Below, in pieces: positions 1-9,369 of a stretch of DNA of 64,000 nucleotides; positions within the stretch are counted from its first letter, which is position 1, and every line of letters begins with the position of its first letter. The stretch spans positions 186,001 through 250,000 of the forward strand of contig NZ_JBDPZC010000002.1 in assembly GCF_039872765.1 (NCBI RefSeq), given 5' to 3'. The position numbers and the translations under genes are program-made. This DNA comes from Roseateles_B flavus (lineage in GTDB: Bacteria; Pseudomonadota; Gammaproteobacteria; Burkholderiales; Burkholderiaceae_C). The notes beneath the pieces are model-generated. The model worked only from the letters and a program-made list of their open reading frames with translations, did no database searches and was not told the origin of the DNA.

Positions 1-812
1 TCACGGCCTTGCCGGTGCTCGCAGCCATGCTGCGCGAACTGGACCTCACCCACCAGCGCCTCGGCCAGTTCGCCCTGGCCCTGGCCGCCGGCAATGACGG
101 CATGCTGTGGATCCTCCTGGCCGTCTTCCTGTCCTTCGTCCATGCCGAGGGCGCGAACGCGGGCAACCTGCTGCTCATGGCGACGCTGATCGCCGCCTAT
201 GTGGCGCTGGTGTTCCTGGTCGTGCGCCCCGTTTTGGCGGCCGTGGCACGGCGGCCGGCGGTCTCCGACGGGGCCAAGATCATTGCCGTCTGTGGCACGG
301 CCATGACTTCCGCGGCAGCCACCGAGTACCTGGGCCTGCATTTCCTGCTGGGCGCCTTCATCGCGGGCGCGATTGTTCCCGCCGCCTGGCGCAAGACCCT
401 GCTGGCGCAGCTGCAGCCCATCACCGTGAATGTCCTGATCCCCTTCTTCTTCATCAGCACGGGCCTGAAGGTCCTGGTGGACTTCCATGCGGCGGGCTTC
501 GCGGAGATCACCGCGTTGGTCACGGCCTGCGCCATCGTCGGCAAGGTCGTGGGCACCTCGGTCGCGGCGCGGCTGACCGGCGAGTCCTGGAGCTTCTCAC
601 TCAAGCTCGGCTCGCTGGCCCAGGCCAAGGGGCTGATGGAACTGGTGGTCGCCACGATCCTGCTGGACGCCCACGTGGTGTCCCGCACGATGTTTGCCGC
701 CCTGATCCTGATGGCGCTGGTCAGCACCGCCCTGACCTTGCCCTTCATGCGCCTGACGTCGAACCGCAGCACGGAGCCGTCAACACCAGGCGTGCCCGCC
801 AGTGCCTCGTGA
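1..812 (+). CDS. cation:proton antiporter, CPA2-type (5' truncated)
   Basis: The frame is open to the left edge, so this is the C-terminal part (about 270 residues) of an inner-membrane antiporter. It begins with the family-typical stretch TALPVLAAML and continues with about eight hydrophobic segments. The segments around LLGAFIAGAIVP and IPFFFISTGLKVL match the core of Na+/H+ exchanger (PF00999) proteins of the KefB/CPA2 branch, which exchange K+ or Na+ for H+. No C-terminal TrkA-N/RCK domain follows; the protein ends in a short Ser/Pro/Thr tail. It lies 30 bases ahead of an acyltransferase gene on the same strand, so it may belong to the biosynthetic cluster as an ion or resistance function, but that role is inference. 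The family call is solid, the ion specificity unknown. Confidence 0.85.
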   Translation, partial: TALPVLAAMLRELDLTHQRLGQFALALAAGNDGMLWILLAVFLSFVHAEGANAGNLLLMATLIAAYVALVFLVVRPVLAAVARRPAVSDGAKIIAVCGTAMTSAAATEYLGLHFLLGAFIAGAIVPAAWRKTLLAQLQPITVNVLIPFFFISTGLKVLVDFHAAGFAEITALVTACAIVGKVVGTSVAARLTGESWSFSLKLGSLAQAKGLMELVVATILLDAHVVSRTMFAALILMALVSTALTLPFMRLTSNRSTEPSTPGVPASAS

Positions 813-842
813 CGTATTCGCCCCTCACCACCGATTCCCCCT

Positions 843-1997
843 ATGACCGACCACGCTCCAGCGCCCGCCCAGGGCCAAGCCCTCACTGTCTTCATGTTTC
901 CCGGGCAAGGGTCCCAGGAAAAGGGCATGGGTGGCGACCTGTTCGACCAGTTCCCGGAGCTCACCGCTCAGGCGGATGCGGTTCTGGGCTACTCCATCAG
1001 GACCTTGTGCCTGGAAGACCCGCGGAATGAGCTGAACAACACGCGCTTCACCCAGGCCGCGCTGTATGTCGTGAACGCCTTGAACCATCTCCGCAAGATG
1101 CAGGCGGGTGGGCGCCGGCCGGACTACCTCATCGGCCACAGCCTGGGCGAGTTCAATGCCCTGCTGGCGGCCGGCTGCTATTCCTTCGAGACCGGCCTTC
1201 GGCTGGTCAAGAAGCGTGGCGAGCTGATGGCGCAGGTGTCGGGCGGCGCCATGGCCGCCATTCTCAACGCCAGCCAGGACTTCATCGAACGGACCTTGTT
1301 CGAGGCCGGCCTGGATGACGTGAGCGTCGCCAACTACAACACGCCCTCCCAGCTGGTGATCTCGGGGCCGGCCGAGCAGCTCGCCAAGGCCGAGCCGCTG
1401 CTGCGGGTCGGCAAGACCCGCTTCTATCCCCTGAACACCAGCGGGGCCTTCCATTCGAAGTACATGCAGCCGGCCCAGGCCGCCTTCGCTGCCTTTCTCG
1501 AGGGCTTCACGTTCTCGCCGCCAACGGTGCCTGTCATCGCCAACGCCAGCGCCAGCGCCTACGCGCCCGATGCGGTCGCCAAGGGCATCGCCCAGCAGAT
1601 CGCCAGCCCGGTGCGCTGGTGCGAGAGCATCCAGGGCCTGCTGGCGAGCGCCACTGCGCAGGGCCGCCCCCTGAACTTCGAGGAACTGGGGCATGGCGAT
1701 GTGCTGACACGGCTGGTCCTGGCCATCAGGCAGCAGACGGCGTCACCACCTGCCAGTGCCGCAGTCGCACCGGCACCTGCACCGCGCGCCGTGGAGCAGC
1801 GACCGCTCAGCGCGGTCGAGAAGATCGCGGCCTGGAACCGGCTGCATCCGGTGGGCTCCAGGATGCGATCGCTGCGCAAGGACTACCCGGAGCTCGAGAC
1901 ACGCAGCGATGCCGTCGTGCTCTTCGGTCATCGGGCCGCCGTCTACATGAAGGGCTACAGCGGCTACTTCGACATCGATGAACTGGTGCCGGCCTGA
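843..1997 (+). CDS. stand-alone malonyl-CoA:ACP acyltransferase, trans-AT type
   Basis: A 384-residue FabD-family acyltransferase that would load malonyl units onto acyl carrier proteins. Visible motifs are the N-terminal FPGQGSQ, the nucleophile elbow GHSLGEF (Ser near residue 100) and the catalytic His in GAFHSKYM (near residue 202). The AT fold ends near residue 300. A Pro/Ala linker follows, then a tail of about 65 residues with LFGHRAAVYMKGY and GYFDIDE. Housekeeping FabD (about 310 residues) lacks this tail; from memory, similar tails occur on free-standing ATs of trans-AT polyketide clusters. The gene is immediately followed, with a 20-base overlap, by an Sfp-type transferase, which supports a polyketide role. 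The megasynthase itself would lie left of the window. No strong ribosome-binding site precedes the ATG. Confidence 0.85.
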   Translation: MTDHAPAPAQGQALTVFMFPGQGSQEKGMGGDLFDQFPELTAQADAVLGYSIRTLCLEDPRNELNNTRFTQAALYVVNALNHLRKMQAGGRRPDYLIGHSLGEFNALLAAGCYSFETGLRLVKKRGELMAQVSGGAMAAILNASQDFIERTLFEAGLDDVSVANYNTPSQLVISGPAEQLAKAEPLLRVGKTRFYPLNTSGAFHSKYMQPAQAAFAAFLEGFTFSPPTVPVIANASASAYAPDAVAKGIAQQIASPVRWCESIQGLLASATAQGRPLNFEELGHGDVLTRLVLAIRQQTASPPASAAVAPAPAPRAVEQRPLSAVEKIAAWNRLHPVGSRMRSLRKDYPELETRSDAVVLFGHRAAVYMKGYSGYFDIDELVPA

Positions 1998-2817
1998 GCA
2001 GGGCGCGGGCAATGAGTGCTTCGAGCGGGCGGCCCCGGACGATGTCGAGGGCATCGACCTGTGGCTGGCCTTCGAGGACGAGGCGAGCGACCCGGCCCTG
2101 CTGAACCGGCTGCGCACGCTGCTCAGCGATGACGAGCGCGCGCAGGCCGGGACGTTTGTCTTTGACCGCGACCGGAAGCGGTTCGTGCTCACCCGGGCGC
2201 TGGTGCGCACCGTGCTGTCGCGCTATGCGCCCGTGCCTCCTGGGGCGTGGGCCTTCTCGATCAATCGCTACGGACGCCCCGCCATCGACCTGCGCCACGC
2301 GCTGGGCAACGGGCTGGACTTCAATGTGTCCCATACCGCCGGCCTGGTCGTGATGGGCGTCACCCGGCGGCGCGTCCTCGGGGTGGACACCGAGGACTGG
2401 ATGCACCGCCCGGTCACGACAAGCCTCGCTCGGCATTGCTTCACTGCCCAGGAGGTCTCGGCCCTGATGGCCGTGCCCGCCTCGGGTTTCGCGGATCATT
2501 TTTTCCAGTACTGGACCTTCAAGGAGGCCTACATCAAGGCCCGCGGCATGGGGCTGTCCCTTCCCCTGGACCAGTTCAGCTTCCACTACCCCTGCCAGGC
2601 GACCGTGACCATGACGGCAGCGCCGGCGCTGGACCCGGATGCGTCGGCGTGGCATTTCGAGCAGTTCCGGCCCACGCCCCGCCACCTGCTGGCGGTGTGC
2701 GCGGACCTCGGGCCGGAGGGCCGCCCTCCCCGCATCAGGCTGCGTCGGGTGGTCCCGACGGTGGGGGCGTGGGTCCTGCCGCTGGCGCCCACGCGGCGCA
2801 CGGTCCGAGCGAGTTAG
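1978..2817 (+). CDS. 4'-phosphopantetheinyl transferase, Sfp type
   Basis: A 279-residue protein that should convert apo carrier proteins to the holo form using coenzyme A. All three Sfp-family signatures are visible: FNVSHT, GVDTED (usual form GVDIE; the Mg-binding Asp and acidic residue remain) and WTFKEAYIKA. The length suits the Sfp/Gsp class rather than the 120-residue AcpS class. It starts at an ATG inside the end of the acyltransferase gene (20-base overlap), which implies translational coupling and joint function in priming a polyketide or peptide synthase. An N-terminal stretch of about 20 residues precedes the first recognisable domain segment. No other in-frame start has a convincing ribosome-binding site, so the exact start is uncertain. 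Confidence 0.9.
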   Translation: MNWCRPEQGAGNECFERAAPDDVEGIDLWLAFEDEASDPALLNRLRTLLSDDERAQAGTFVFDRDRKRFVLTRALVRTVLSRYAPVPPGAWAFSINRYGRPAIDLRHALGNGLDFNVSHTAGLVVMGVTRRRVLGVDTEDWMHRPVTTSLARHCFTAQEVSALMAVPASGFADHFFQYWTFKEAYIKARGMGLSLPLDQFSFHYPCQATVTMTAAPALDPDASAWHFEQFRPTPRHLLAVCADLGPEGRPPRIRLRRVVPTVGAWVLPLAPTRRTVRAS

Positions 2818-2942
2818 TCTAGCGGCTGTTGGCGCCGACTCAAATTTGACCGTGGGTCAGCTTTCGGCGAGCGTCAACCGTCCTGGAGGCTCGCGAAGTC
2901 TCGGCTGGCGGGCAGCCCTGCGGTGCGCGGTACAGGGGGCGC

Positions 2943-3302
2943 GTGGAGTTCGCCATCAAGAACACCGCAGAAGGGGCCTTGTTCGAGTTCGGCTATGTCC
3001 CCTTCCTGAAGGTCGGGGCGAGCTATCTGCTGTTCCTGAGCCGGTATGCAGACGTTCCCGTCGAGGCCATTCCGACGTTCGCCGCCCGGTGCGAATCGGC
3101 ACTGCCCTCCGCAGCGATCGTCGGGCACTGGCGTGGCGCGATGGAGATCGCCGGCGACACCAGCCAGCCCGCCCAGCAGGACCGCTGGCTGGTCCGCCCG
3201 CCCCGCCTCTTGGTGTTTCCCCCTGCCACCCGAAGCACGCTCGTGAATGGCCAGAAGCACCTGTACCTGAGCGACCTGCTCAAGCGCATGCGCCGTCCAT
3301 GA
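2943..3302 (+). CDS. hypothetical protein, possibly a 3' remnant
   Basis: A 119-residue frame starting with GTG. It has no signal peptide or membrane segment. The stretch KVGASYLLFLSRYADV resembles small secreted proteins of unknown function in which a strand is followed by a 'YLLFL' core, but I cannot name a family. There is no ribosome-binding site before the GTG, and the frame stays open upstream to a stop near 2847, so this may be the C-terminal remnant of a longer degraded gene. It lies between the polyketide-type genes and a convergent secreted-protein gene. Confidence 0.4.
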   Translation: MEFAIKNTAEGALFEFGYVPFLKVGASYLLFLSRYADVPVEAIPTFAARCESALPSAAIVGHWRGAMEIAGDTSQPAQQDRWLVRPPRLLVFPPATRSTLVNGQKHLYLSDLLKRMRRP

Positions 3303-3359
3303 CGGCAGACCAGGCGGTCGGGCCGCGGCGGCGAGCCGTGGCCCCGGCACTGCAAGGGC

Positions 3360-3794
3360 CTACTTGGTATTCGGCGGAATGAACATCTCGCCGACCTTCT
3401 CCTTCTGGCCCTCGAAGGTGTTGAAGACGGTGAAGCGGATGCCACCGTCAGGCAGGCGGCCGCCCCACTTGCAGGTCAGGGTGTGGACCCAGGGCATCTT
3501 GGTGACGGTGGTCTGATCGAACTTGCAACGGTCAACGGGCTTGTTCTGGGCGTCCGTCCACTCGATGGAGGGCGTGTGCTTGCCCAGCTTCTTGTAGGCC
3601 ACATAGGCCAGCACATAGGCTTCCTCGGCCGGGTCGTTGACGTTGTAGACGGTCCAGATCATCTTCGGGTTGACGAAGTTGTTGACTTCCACAGTCCCGG
3701 AGGTGTTCATGATGCCCACCAGGCCGGCGGTGTCCCCGGCCCAGGCGCCTTGTGCGGCGAGAAGGGCAATTGCTGCGCTGACCAGACTCTTCAT
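3360..3794 (-). CDS. small secreted protein of unknown function
   Basis: A 144-residue protein with a clean Sec signal peptide (MKSLVSAAIALLAAQGAWAG, predicted cleavage after AWA). The mature part is about 125 residues with two Cys (in DRCKFD and LTCKWGG) that could form a periplasmic disulfide. It has no motif I recognise. The start is set by the ATG in front of the signal peptide; the frame continues far upstream antisense to nothing useful. The gene is followed on the same strand, about 240 bases upstream of it, by the YceI-like gene, which is also secreted, but the gap argues for separate transcription. Function unknown. Confidence 0.65.
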   Translation of the reverse strand: MKSLVSAAIALLAAQGAWAGDTAGLVGIMNTSGTVEVNNFVNPKMIWTVYNVNDPAEEAYVLAYVAYKKLGKHTPSIEWTDAQNKPVDRCKFDQTTVTKMPWVHTLTCKWGGRLPDGGIRFTVFNTFEGQKEKVGEMFIPPNTK

Positions 3795-4030
3795 CGATGT
3801 CGTCCTGCTTGGTTCGTGATGACCAGGGCAGTCTAGGAGGGGCGGCGAGCGCCCCGGCCCGATAGGCGACGAAATGGAGAAAATCTTCACGCGCAGGTCA
3901 CACCCGGGCCGACGCAAGACCTGGCCCCCGTGTCTTTGCACAACACTGCATGCGGCTGCCGGCTGCATCCGGGCAGGGTCCAGCAGCAAGGGCCTGGCCC
4001 TGGCGACCCGGCCCCTGCCCCGCCCGCGGT

Positions 4031-4603
4031 TCACTCGCGCGCCACGGCCTCCACCTGGATGCGCAGGTTCACGTCCATCTTGAAGCCCCAGTCCTTGCCC
4101 GCGGCCAGGCCGAAGGACTCGCGGTTGAAGCTGCCGGAGGCGTCCGCGCCGCAGAAGTCGCGCTTGAGCATGGGGTGCGGCATGCACTTGAGCTGGTGGA
4201 TGGCCAGGACCATGGGCCGGGTCTGGCCGTTGAGGCTCAGCTCGCCCACCACCTGGGTCGGCACGCCGCCCTGGGCGCCCCCCTCGAAGCGGCCCTTGAA
4301 GACGGCGCTGGGGTGCTTCTCGACGTTGAAGAAGTCCTTGCCCGTGGCCCACGCGTTCATCGCGTCCAGGCCGAAGTCGATGCTGGCCAGGTCCATCGTC
4401 ACCTCGACGCTGCCGGCGCCGCTGGCCTTGTCATAGACGATGGTGCCGGCGCTTCGATTGAGCTTGCCGCGCCAGTAGGACATGCCCATGTGGTCGGCCT
4501 CGAAGCTGGGGTAGGTGTGGGTGGGGTCGATCTCGTAGCTCACGGGAGCGGCCTGCGCAGCGGCAGCAACGAGCAGGGCGGAGACGAGCAGCAGTGATTT
4601 CAT
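4031..4603 (-). CDS. YceI family periplasmic protein
   Basis: A 190-residue protein with a signal peptide (MKSLLLVSALLVAAAAQA) and the YceI lipocalin-like fold: YEIDPTHTYPSFEADHMG at the start of the mature chain, the FFNVEKHPSAVF segment in the middle and a closing strand GFKMDVNLRIQVE. YceI proteins are periplasmic barrels that bind polyprenoid or amide-type lipids; some respond to base or osmotic stress. Two Cys residues (KCMP and FCGAD) could form a disulfide. AAGGA sits 8 bases before the ATG. Nearby genes do not suggest a specific lipid partner. Confidence 0.9.
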   Translation of the reverse strand: MKSLLLVSALLVAAAAQAAPVSYEIDPTHTYPSFEADHMGMSYWRGKLNRSAGTIVYDKASGAGSVEVTMDLASIDFGLDAMNAWATGKDFFNVEKHPSAVFKGRFEGGAQGGVPTQVVGELSLNGQTRPMVLAIHQLKCMPHPMLKRDFCGADASGSFNRESFGLAAGKDWGFKMDVNLRIQVEAVARE

Positions 4604-4766
4604 CGTGGATCCTTGTGAAGCGGCTTGGCAGGGTCGCCATCCCTACGACGAAGCGGGGCGGCGGTTCTCGACAAGCCCGCATCATCGCCCGTCCACGAAG
4701 AAGGCAGGCAGGGCTGGGTGCTGCCACCCGCCCGCGCCCGGCACGAGCGCTGGACGAGCGGCAGGG

Positions 4767-7700
4767 TCAGGGGCTGCGCGGTGGCGCCTGCTCGATGCGC
4801 TGCAACAGGGCATCCGCGTCCACGGGCTTGACGAAGTGCGTGTCGCATCCGGCGCTGCGGGCCCGGTCCACGTCCTCCTTCAGGCCATAGCCCGTGAGTG
4901 CGATGAGGGTCACGCCGGACATCGCCGCGCGTCCACGCAAGGTGCGCGCGACCTGGTAGCCGTCCAGGCCGGGCAGCCCGATGTCCAGAATGATCACGTC
5001 GAAAGGCTGCTGATCGGCCACGGCGAGGGCGCGCGCGCCGTCAAAGGCCAGGCACACCTCATGGCCGTGCAGTTGCAGGATGGCGCCCAGCATCTGCGCC
5101 GCGTCGACGTTGTCGTCCACCACGAGAACCCGCCGCGCCAGCGGGCTGGCACGCGGGACCGCCGGCGAGGCCGGGGCCTGGGCGGGCGACTTCGGCAGCG
5201 GCTCCAGCAGAGGCAGACGCACGCTGAAGGTGCTGCCCTTGCCCAGGCCGGGGCTGGACGCGGTCACCTCGCCGCGGTGCAGCTCCACGAGCTGGCGCAC
5301 CAGCGTCAGCCCCAGGCCCAGGCCGCCCTTGGCCCGGTCCAGGGTGCGGTCGGCCTGGCTGAACAGGTCGAACACGCGCGGCAGCATGTCCGCCGAGATG
5401 CCCGCGCCGTTGTCGCTGACCTGCACCAGCACCTGCCGCCCCAGCGCACAGGCCTTGACCTGGATCTCGCCGCCCTCGTCGGTGTACTTCGAGGCGTTGT
5501 TCAGCAGATTGGCAAAGACCTGGGTCAGGCGTACCAGGTCGCCACTGATCAGCAGCGCTTCGTCCGGCACCTCCACGCGCAGCACTTGGCTTCGCGAGTC
5601 GATCAGGGCCTGGCTGACTTCGATCGAACGCTCGATCACGACGCGCAACTCGACAGGCGCCAGCTCCAGCTCGGTCTTGCCGCGTGCGATGCGCGCCACG
5701 TCCAGGAGGCTGTCCAGCAGACGGCTCATCGCCTGCGTCTGGCGCTCGATCACGCCCACGGCCCAGGCCGCCGTCTCGCCCGCGGCGTCCTGGCGCGACA
5801 GCAGCTGCGCCGCATTGCGGATGGGGGCCAGCGGATTGCGCAGTTCGTGGGCGAGCATCGCCAGGAATTCATCCTTGCGGCGGTGCGCGTCCATCAGCTC
5901 GCGCTCCGCGAGCTTGCGGTCGTCGATGTCCAGCATCAGGGCCACATAGCCCGCAAACTCGCTGTCGCCGCCGACATGCGGCACGCTGATGGAGCGCGTC
6001 CAGCGCGGCACGCCGTCATGGCGGCGCAGGCGGATGTCGATCTCCAGGCGCGCGCGCGCCGCATAGGCACGGGTCTGCTCGGCCAGGTAGCGCTGGCGAT
6101 CCTGCGGATGGACGAACTCCAGCCAGCCGCTGCCCAGCAGCATGTCAATCGAGGCCCCGGTGAACTCGGTGCAGGCGCGGTTGACGAACTGCGCCAGGCC
6201 CTGCCTGTCTTCCACCCGCAGCAGGGCGGGAATGTCATCGGCCAGGCGGCGGAAGCGGACCTCGCTCTCGATGCGCCGCCGCTCGGTGATGTCGCGCTCG
6301 GTGGACAGGAGCGCCGCCGGCATGCCCTGCTCATTGCGCAGCGCGGACATGACCACCGACACATTGATGCGGTGACCACCCCGCGTGCAGCGCAGGACAT
6401 CCGCCGGCCCGGCTGCGCCGGCCTCCAGCGCCCGCTTCATCAGCCGCCGCGTCCCGTCCTGGTACTCGGGCGGCACGAGGTCGAAGATCGTCAGCTGCCG
6501 GGCCTGCGTTGCCGTGTAGCCGAAGATCCGCTCCGCCCCCTGGTTCCAGTTGAGGATGAGCCCCTGAGGATCCAGCGTGAGCACCGCGTCGTTGGAATGG
6601 TCCAGCACCGAGGCCAGCTGGCGCACCTGCTGCGCGGCGTTGCGGATCACCGTGATGTCGATGTAGGTGGCCACCACGCCATCGACTTCACCGGTCTGCG
6701 TCAGGAAGGGCTGCAGGCGGCGCAGGTACAGCCGCCCGTCCAGGCTCGTGATCTCGGCGTCCGAGGTCTGGCGCAGGTCGAAGGTGCGGCGCGCCTCCTG
6801 GGCGAACTGCGGGTCCTCGACACGGCTGGCGATGTCGCTGAGCAGGCGGCCCTCGTCGCCGGAACGCAGGCTGAACAGCTGCATGGCTGCGGGGGTGAAG
6901 CGCCGGATGCGCATCTCGCGGTCCAGCAGGATGGCGGCCAGCGCGGTGCTTTCCAGCAGGTTGGACAGGTCGTCGGCATGGCGCGCCATCTCGGCCATGC
7001 GCTCCTCGAGCTGCGCGTTGACGGTGGCCAGCTCTTCGTTGAGCGACTGCAGCTCCTCCTTGGAGCTTTCCAGCTCCTCGGTCGAGGACTGCAGCTCCTC
7101 GTTGAGAGAGGACGCCTCCTCGCTGGCCAGGCGCAGCTCCTCGTTGCTGCGCTCCGCATCCTCCAGGGCCTGCGCCAGCTCGCGCCGGCTTTCCTCCAGC
7201 TCGCTCAAGCCCTCGCCTGCAGGCGGGACCGGCGCTGCCGGCCCAGGTGCGCGGCCGGAGGCGGTGAACGTCACCACGAAGGCACCACGGCCCGCCTTGC
7301 CCTGCACGGGCTCGGCCTGGATGAGCACCTGCTTCGTGAGCAGCCCGTCCTGCAGGGCGATCTGGCGCGAGGTGGCCGCGCCCTCGGAGAAGGCCTGCCG
7401 GATCAGCAGGCGCATCGCGGGCTTCAGCTCCTGCCGGACAGTGCGCAGCAGCTCCTGGGTGGCATCGCCCTGCGGCGCCAGGAAGCGCCCGGTGTCGCCG
7501 TGGTAGTGCAGGGCGCGGCCCTCGCGGTCGATGAGAACCGCCGCGCTGACCTCGCGGCCCGTCAAGTGCAGGCGCAACACATCGCCGGCCGCCAGCGAGC
7601 GGTCGGCGGCCCGGTAGGCCGATTCCGCGGCGGGGCTGAGCGGCGCCATGAAGCCTCGCGGGAGGTGGGAACGCCCCCCCAGGCGGCGGTACACGCGCAT

Positions 7701-9140
7701 CGGGCGGGAGACCGGCTCGAACAGGCTGCCGTGCCCGGTGAGGGACTCGGCCTTGCCCAGCCACAGCAGCCCGCCGGGCTTGAGCGCGAAATGGAAGAGC
7801 TGCACGATGCGGTCCTGCAGCGACTGCTCCAGGTACATCAGCACATTGCGGCACAGCAGCAGGTCCAGGCGCGAGAACGGCGTGTCCCGCGCCAGGTTCT
7901 GCGGCGCGAACATGACGCTGTCCCGCAGCGGCTTGCACACGACGAAGTCATCTCCCCGGCGGTCGAAGAAGCGCGCGAGGCGCTCGGGCGGCATCGCGGC
8001 ATCGATCGAGGCCGGATAGACGCCGCGCCGGGCGACGGCCAGCGCCTCCAGGTCGATGTCTGTCCCGAACACCTGCACGGCCGGCGGCAGCCCGCGCTGC
8101 TCCAGCGCCTCGATCAGCAGCATGGCGATGGAATAGCTCTCCTCGCCAGACGAGCAGCCGGGCGTCCAGACGCGCAGCGGAGGGGCGTCGGGCTGGCGCT
8201 CGGCCAGCAGGGCCGGCAGGAGGGTGTCCGCCAGCTCGTCCCAGGCCTCGCCGTCGCGGAAGAACTCGGTCACCCCGATGAGGAACTCGGCGGCCAGGGC
8301 CGCGCTCTCCTCGGGGGTGTCGCGCAGCAGCTCCAGGTACTCGCCCAGCTGCTGGCAGCGGCTGCGCACCATCCGCCGGCGCAGACGCCGCCGCAGCATT
8401 CCCGGCCGATAGAGCTGAAAGTCGTGCCCCGTGCGATCCAGCACCAGGGCCAGGGCCTCATGGAGCAGGTCCTCGCTCTCGGCGCTGACGTCGTCGTCGC
8501 CGGCAGCCTCGTCCGGGAGCGGCTGCGGCTGGCGCTTCAGATAGTCCAGCAGGGCCAGGGCCATGGCGCGCGGCGCCATCACCTCGTCCGCCGCGCCGGC
8601 GGCGATCGCGCTTTGCGGCATGCCGGGGAACTCGGCCGTCGCGGGCGTCTGGGCGAAGGTCCAGCCGCCCGCGGCCTTGATGGCCTTCAGCCCCGCGGTG
8701 CCGTCGTGGTCGGTACCGCTGAGCACGATGCCGATGGCGCGGGCGCCGGCATCCTCGGCCAGGCTGGCCATGAAGTGGTCGATGGGGCGCAGGCCGGCGG
8801 CCCTGTCGACGGGCTTGTCCTCGAAGGCCAGCACATTGCCCTGCACGCTCATCCAGCATCCGGGCGGCATGACATGGACGCGCCCCCCGCGAATCCGGTC
8901 GCCCGCCTGCACCTCCTGGGCGGGCAGCATGCCGGCGCGCTGCAGCAGCTCGGCCAGGTAGCTGACGTGGTGCGGCGGCAGGTGGGTCAGCACCACGAAG
9001 GCCAGCCGCTCGTCCGGCACCATGGCACCGAAGAATTCGCGCAACGCCTCCAAGCCACCCGCAGAGGCCCCGAGCGCCACGACCATCGGGTGCCCCGGCG
9101 GGGAAGAGGAATCAGCGGGGATGTCGAGGGACTCGTTCAC
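4767..9140 (-). CDS. CheB-CheR-PAS-histidine kinase-receiver hybrid protein
   Basis: A 1,457-residue cytoplasmic signalling protein. In order: a CheB methylesterase domain (about 15-200; GASAGG Ser, LTHLPPHH His and GTDHDG Asp), a CheR methyltransferase (about 220-480; SAM loop PGCSSGEESYSIA), a long heptad-rich coiled coil (about 640-730, many SNEELQS-type repeats), three PAS-like domains, HisKA with AMLAHELRNPL (phospho-His near 1100), HATPase (NNASKYTDEGG, GGLGLGLTLV) and a C-terminal receiver (DDN near 1340, phospho-Asp in ILDIGLPG near 1383). All catalytic residues I can check are present. The start is GTG at 9140 with GGAG six bases upstream; longer in-frame extensions lack one. It diverges from an ABC operon and has no chemoreceptor beside it. 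Such fusions are known; the input signal here is unknown. Confidence 0.92.
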   Translation of the reverse strand: MNESLDIPADSSSPPGHPMVVALGASAGGLEALREFFGAMVPDERLAFVVLTHLPPHHVSYLAELLQRAGMLPAQEVQAGDRIRGGRVHVMPPGCWMSVQGNVLAFEDKPVDRAAGLRPIDHFMASLAEDAGARAIGIVLSGTDHDGTAGLKAIKAAGGWTFAQTPATAEFPGMPQSAIAAGAADEVMAPRAMALALLDYLKRQPQPLPDEAAGDDDVSAESEDLLHEALALVLDRTGHDFQLYRPGMLRRRLRRRMVRSRCQQLGEYLELLRDTPEESAALAAEFLIGVTEFFRDGEAWDELADTLLPALLAERQPDAPPLRVWTPGCSSGEESYSIAMLLIEALEQRGLPPAVQVFGTDIDLEALAVARRGVYPASIDAAMPPERLARFFDRRGDDFVVCKPLRDSVMFAPQNLARDTPFSRLDLLLCRNVLMYLEQSLQDRIVQLFHFALKPGGLLWLGKAESLTGHGSLFEPVSRPMRVYRRLGGRSHLPRGFMAPLSPAAESAYRAADRSLAAGDVLRLHLTGREVSAAVLIDREGRALHYHGDTGRFLAPQGDATQELLRTVRQELKPAMRLLIRQAFSEGAATSRQIALQDGLLTKQVLIQAEPVQGKAGRGAFVVTFTASGRAPGPAAPVPPAGEGLSELEESRRELAQALEDAERSNEELRLASEEASSLNEELQSSTEELESSKEELQSLNEELATVNAQLEERMAEMARHADDLSNLLESTALAAILLDREMRIRRFTPAAMQLFSLRSGDEGRLLSDIASRVEDPQFAQEARRTFDLRQTSDAEITSLDGRLYLRRLQPFLTQTGEVDGVVATYIDITVIRNAAQQVRQLASVLDHSNDAVLTLDPQGLILNWNQGAERIFGYTATQARQLTIFDLVPPEYQDGTRRLMKRALEAGAAGPADVLRCTRGGHRINVSVVMSALRNEQGMPAALLSTERDITERRRIESEVRFRRLADDIPALLRVEDRQGLAQFVNRACTEFTGASIDMLLGSGWLEFVHPQDRQRYLAEQTRAYAARARLEIDIRLRRHDGVPRWTRSISVPHVGGDSEFAGYVALMLDIDDRKLAERELMDAHRRKDEFLAMLAHELRNPLAPIRNAAQLLSRQDAAGETAAWAVGVIERQTQAMSRLLDSLLDVARIARGKTELELAPVELRVVIERSIEVSQALIDSRSQVLRVEVPDEALLISGDLVRLTQVFANLLNNASKYTDEGGEIQVKACALGRQVLVQVSDNGAGISADMLPRVFDLFSQADRTLDRAKGGLGLGLTLVRQLVELHRGEVTASSPGLGKGSTFSVRLPLLEPLPKSPAQAPASPAVPRASPLARRVLVVDDNVDAAQMLGAILQLHGHEVCLAFDGARALAVADQQPFDVIILDIGLPGLDGYQVARTLRGRAAMSGVTLIALTGYGLKEDVDRARSAGCDTHFVKPVDADALLQRIEQAPPRSP

Positions 9141-9369
9141 GGTGCTCCGGGTGAGGGCTGCACCGCGCGCATGACGCCGTTCGCTGCGGAGGCCGCCCCG
9201 GATGGGTGGCTCTCGCACTGTGCCTATGCCTGTGCCCGGGCAGTCTACTCCCTGCGTGGTTCGCCTCGCCGGCATGCCCCACTTTACGGTCGGGCCTCTG
9301 TCGACTCCATTCAATACCCCAGTCGCCCGAACTGCGAGACTGCTGCGGCCGACACCATCACCCTCCACC

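Noticed and set aside
9141..9369. Promoter search between the CheB/CheR hybrid and the ABC operon
   Set aside because: No -35/-10 pair with acceptable spacing stands out, so no promoter is called although one must exist.
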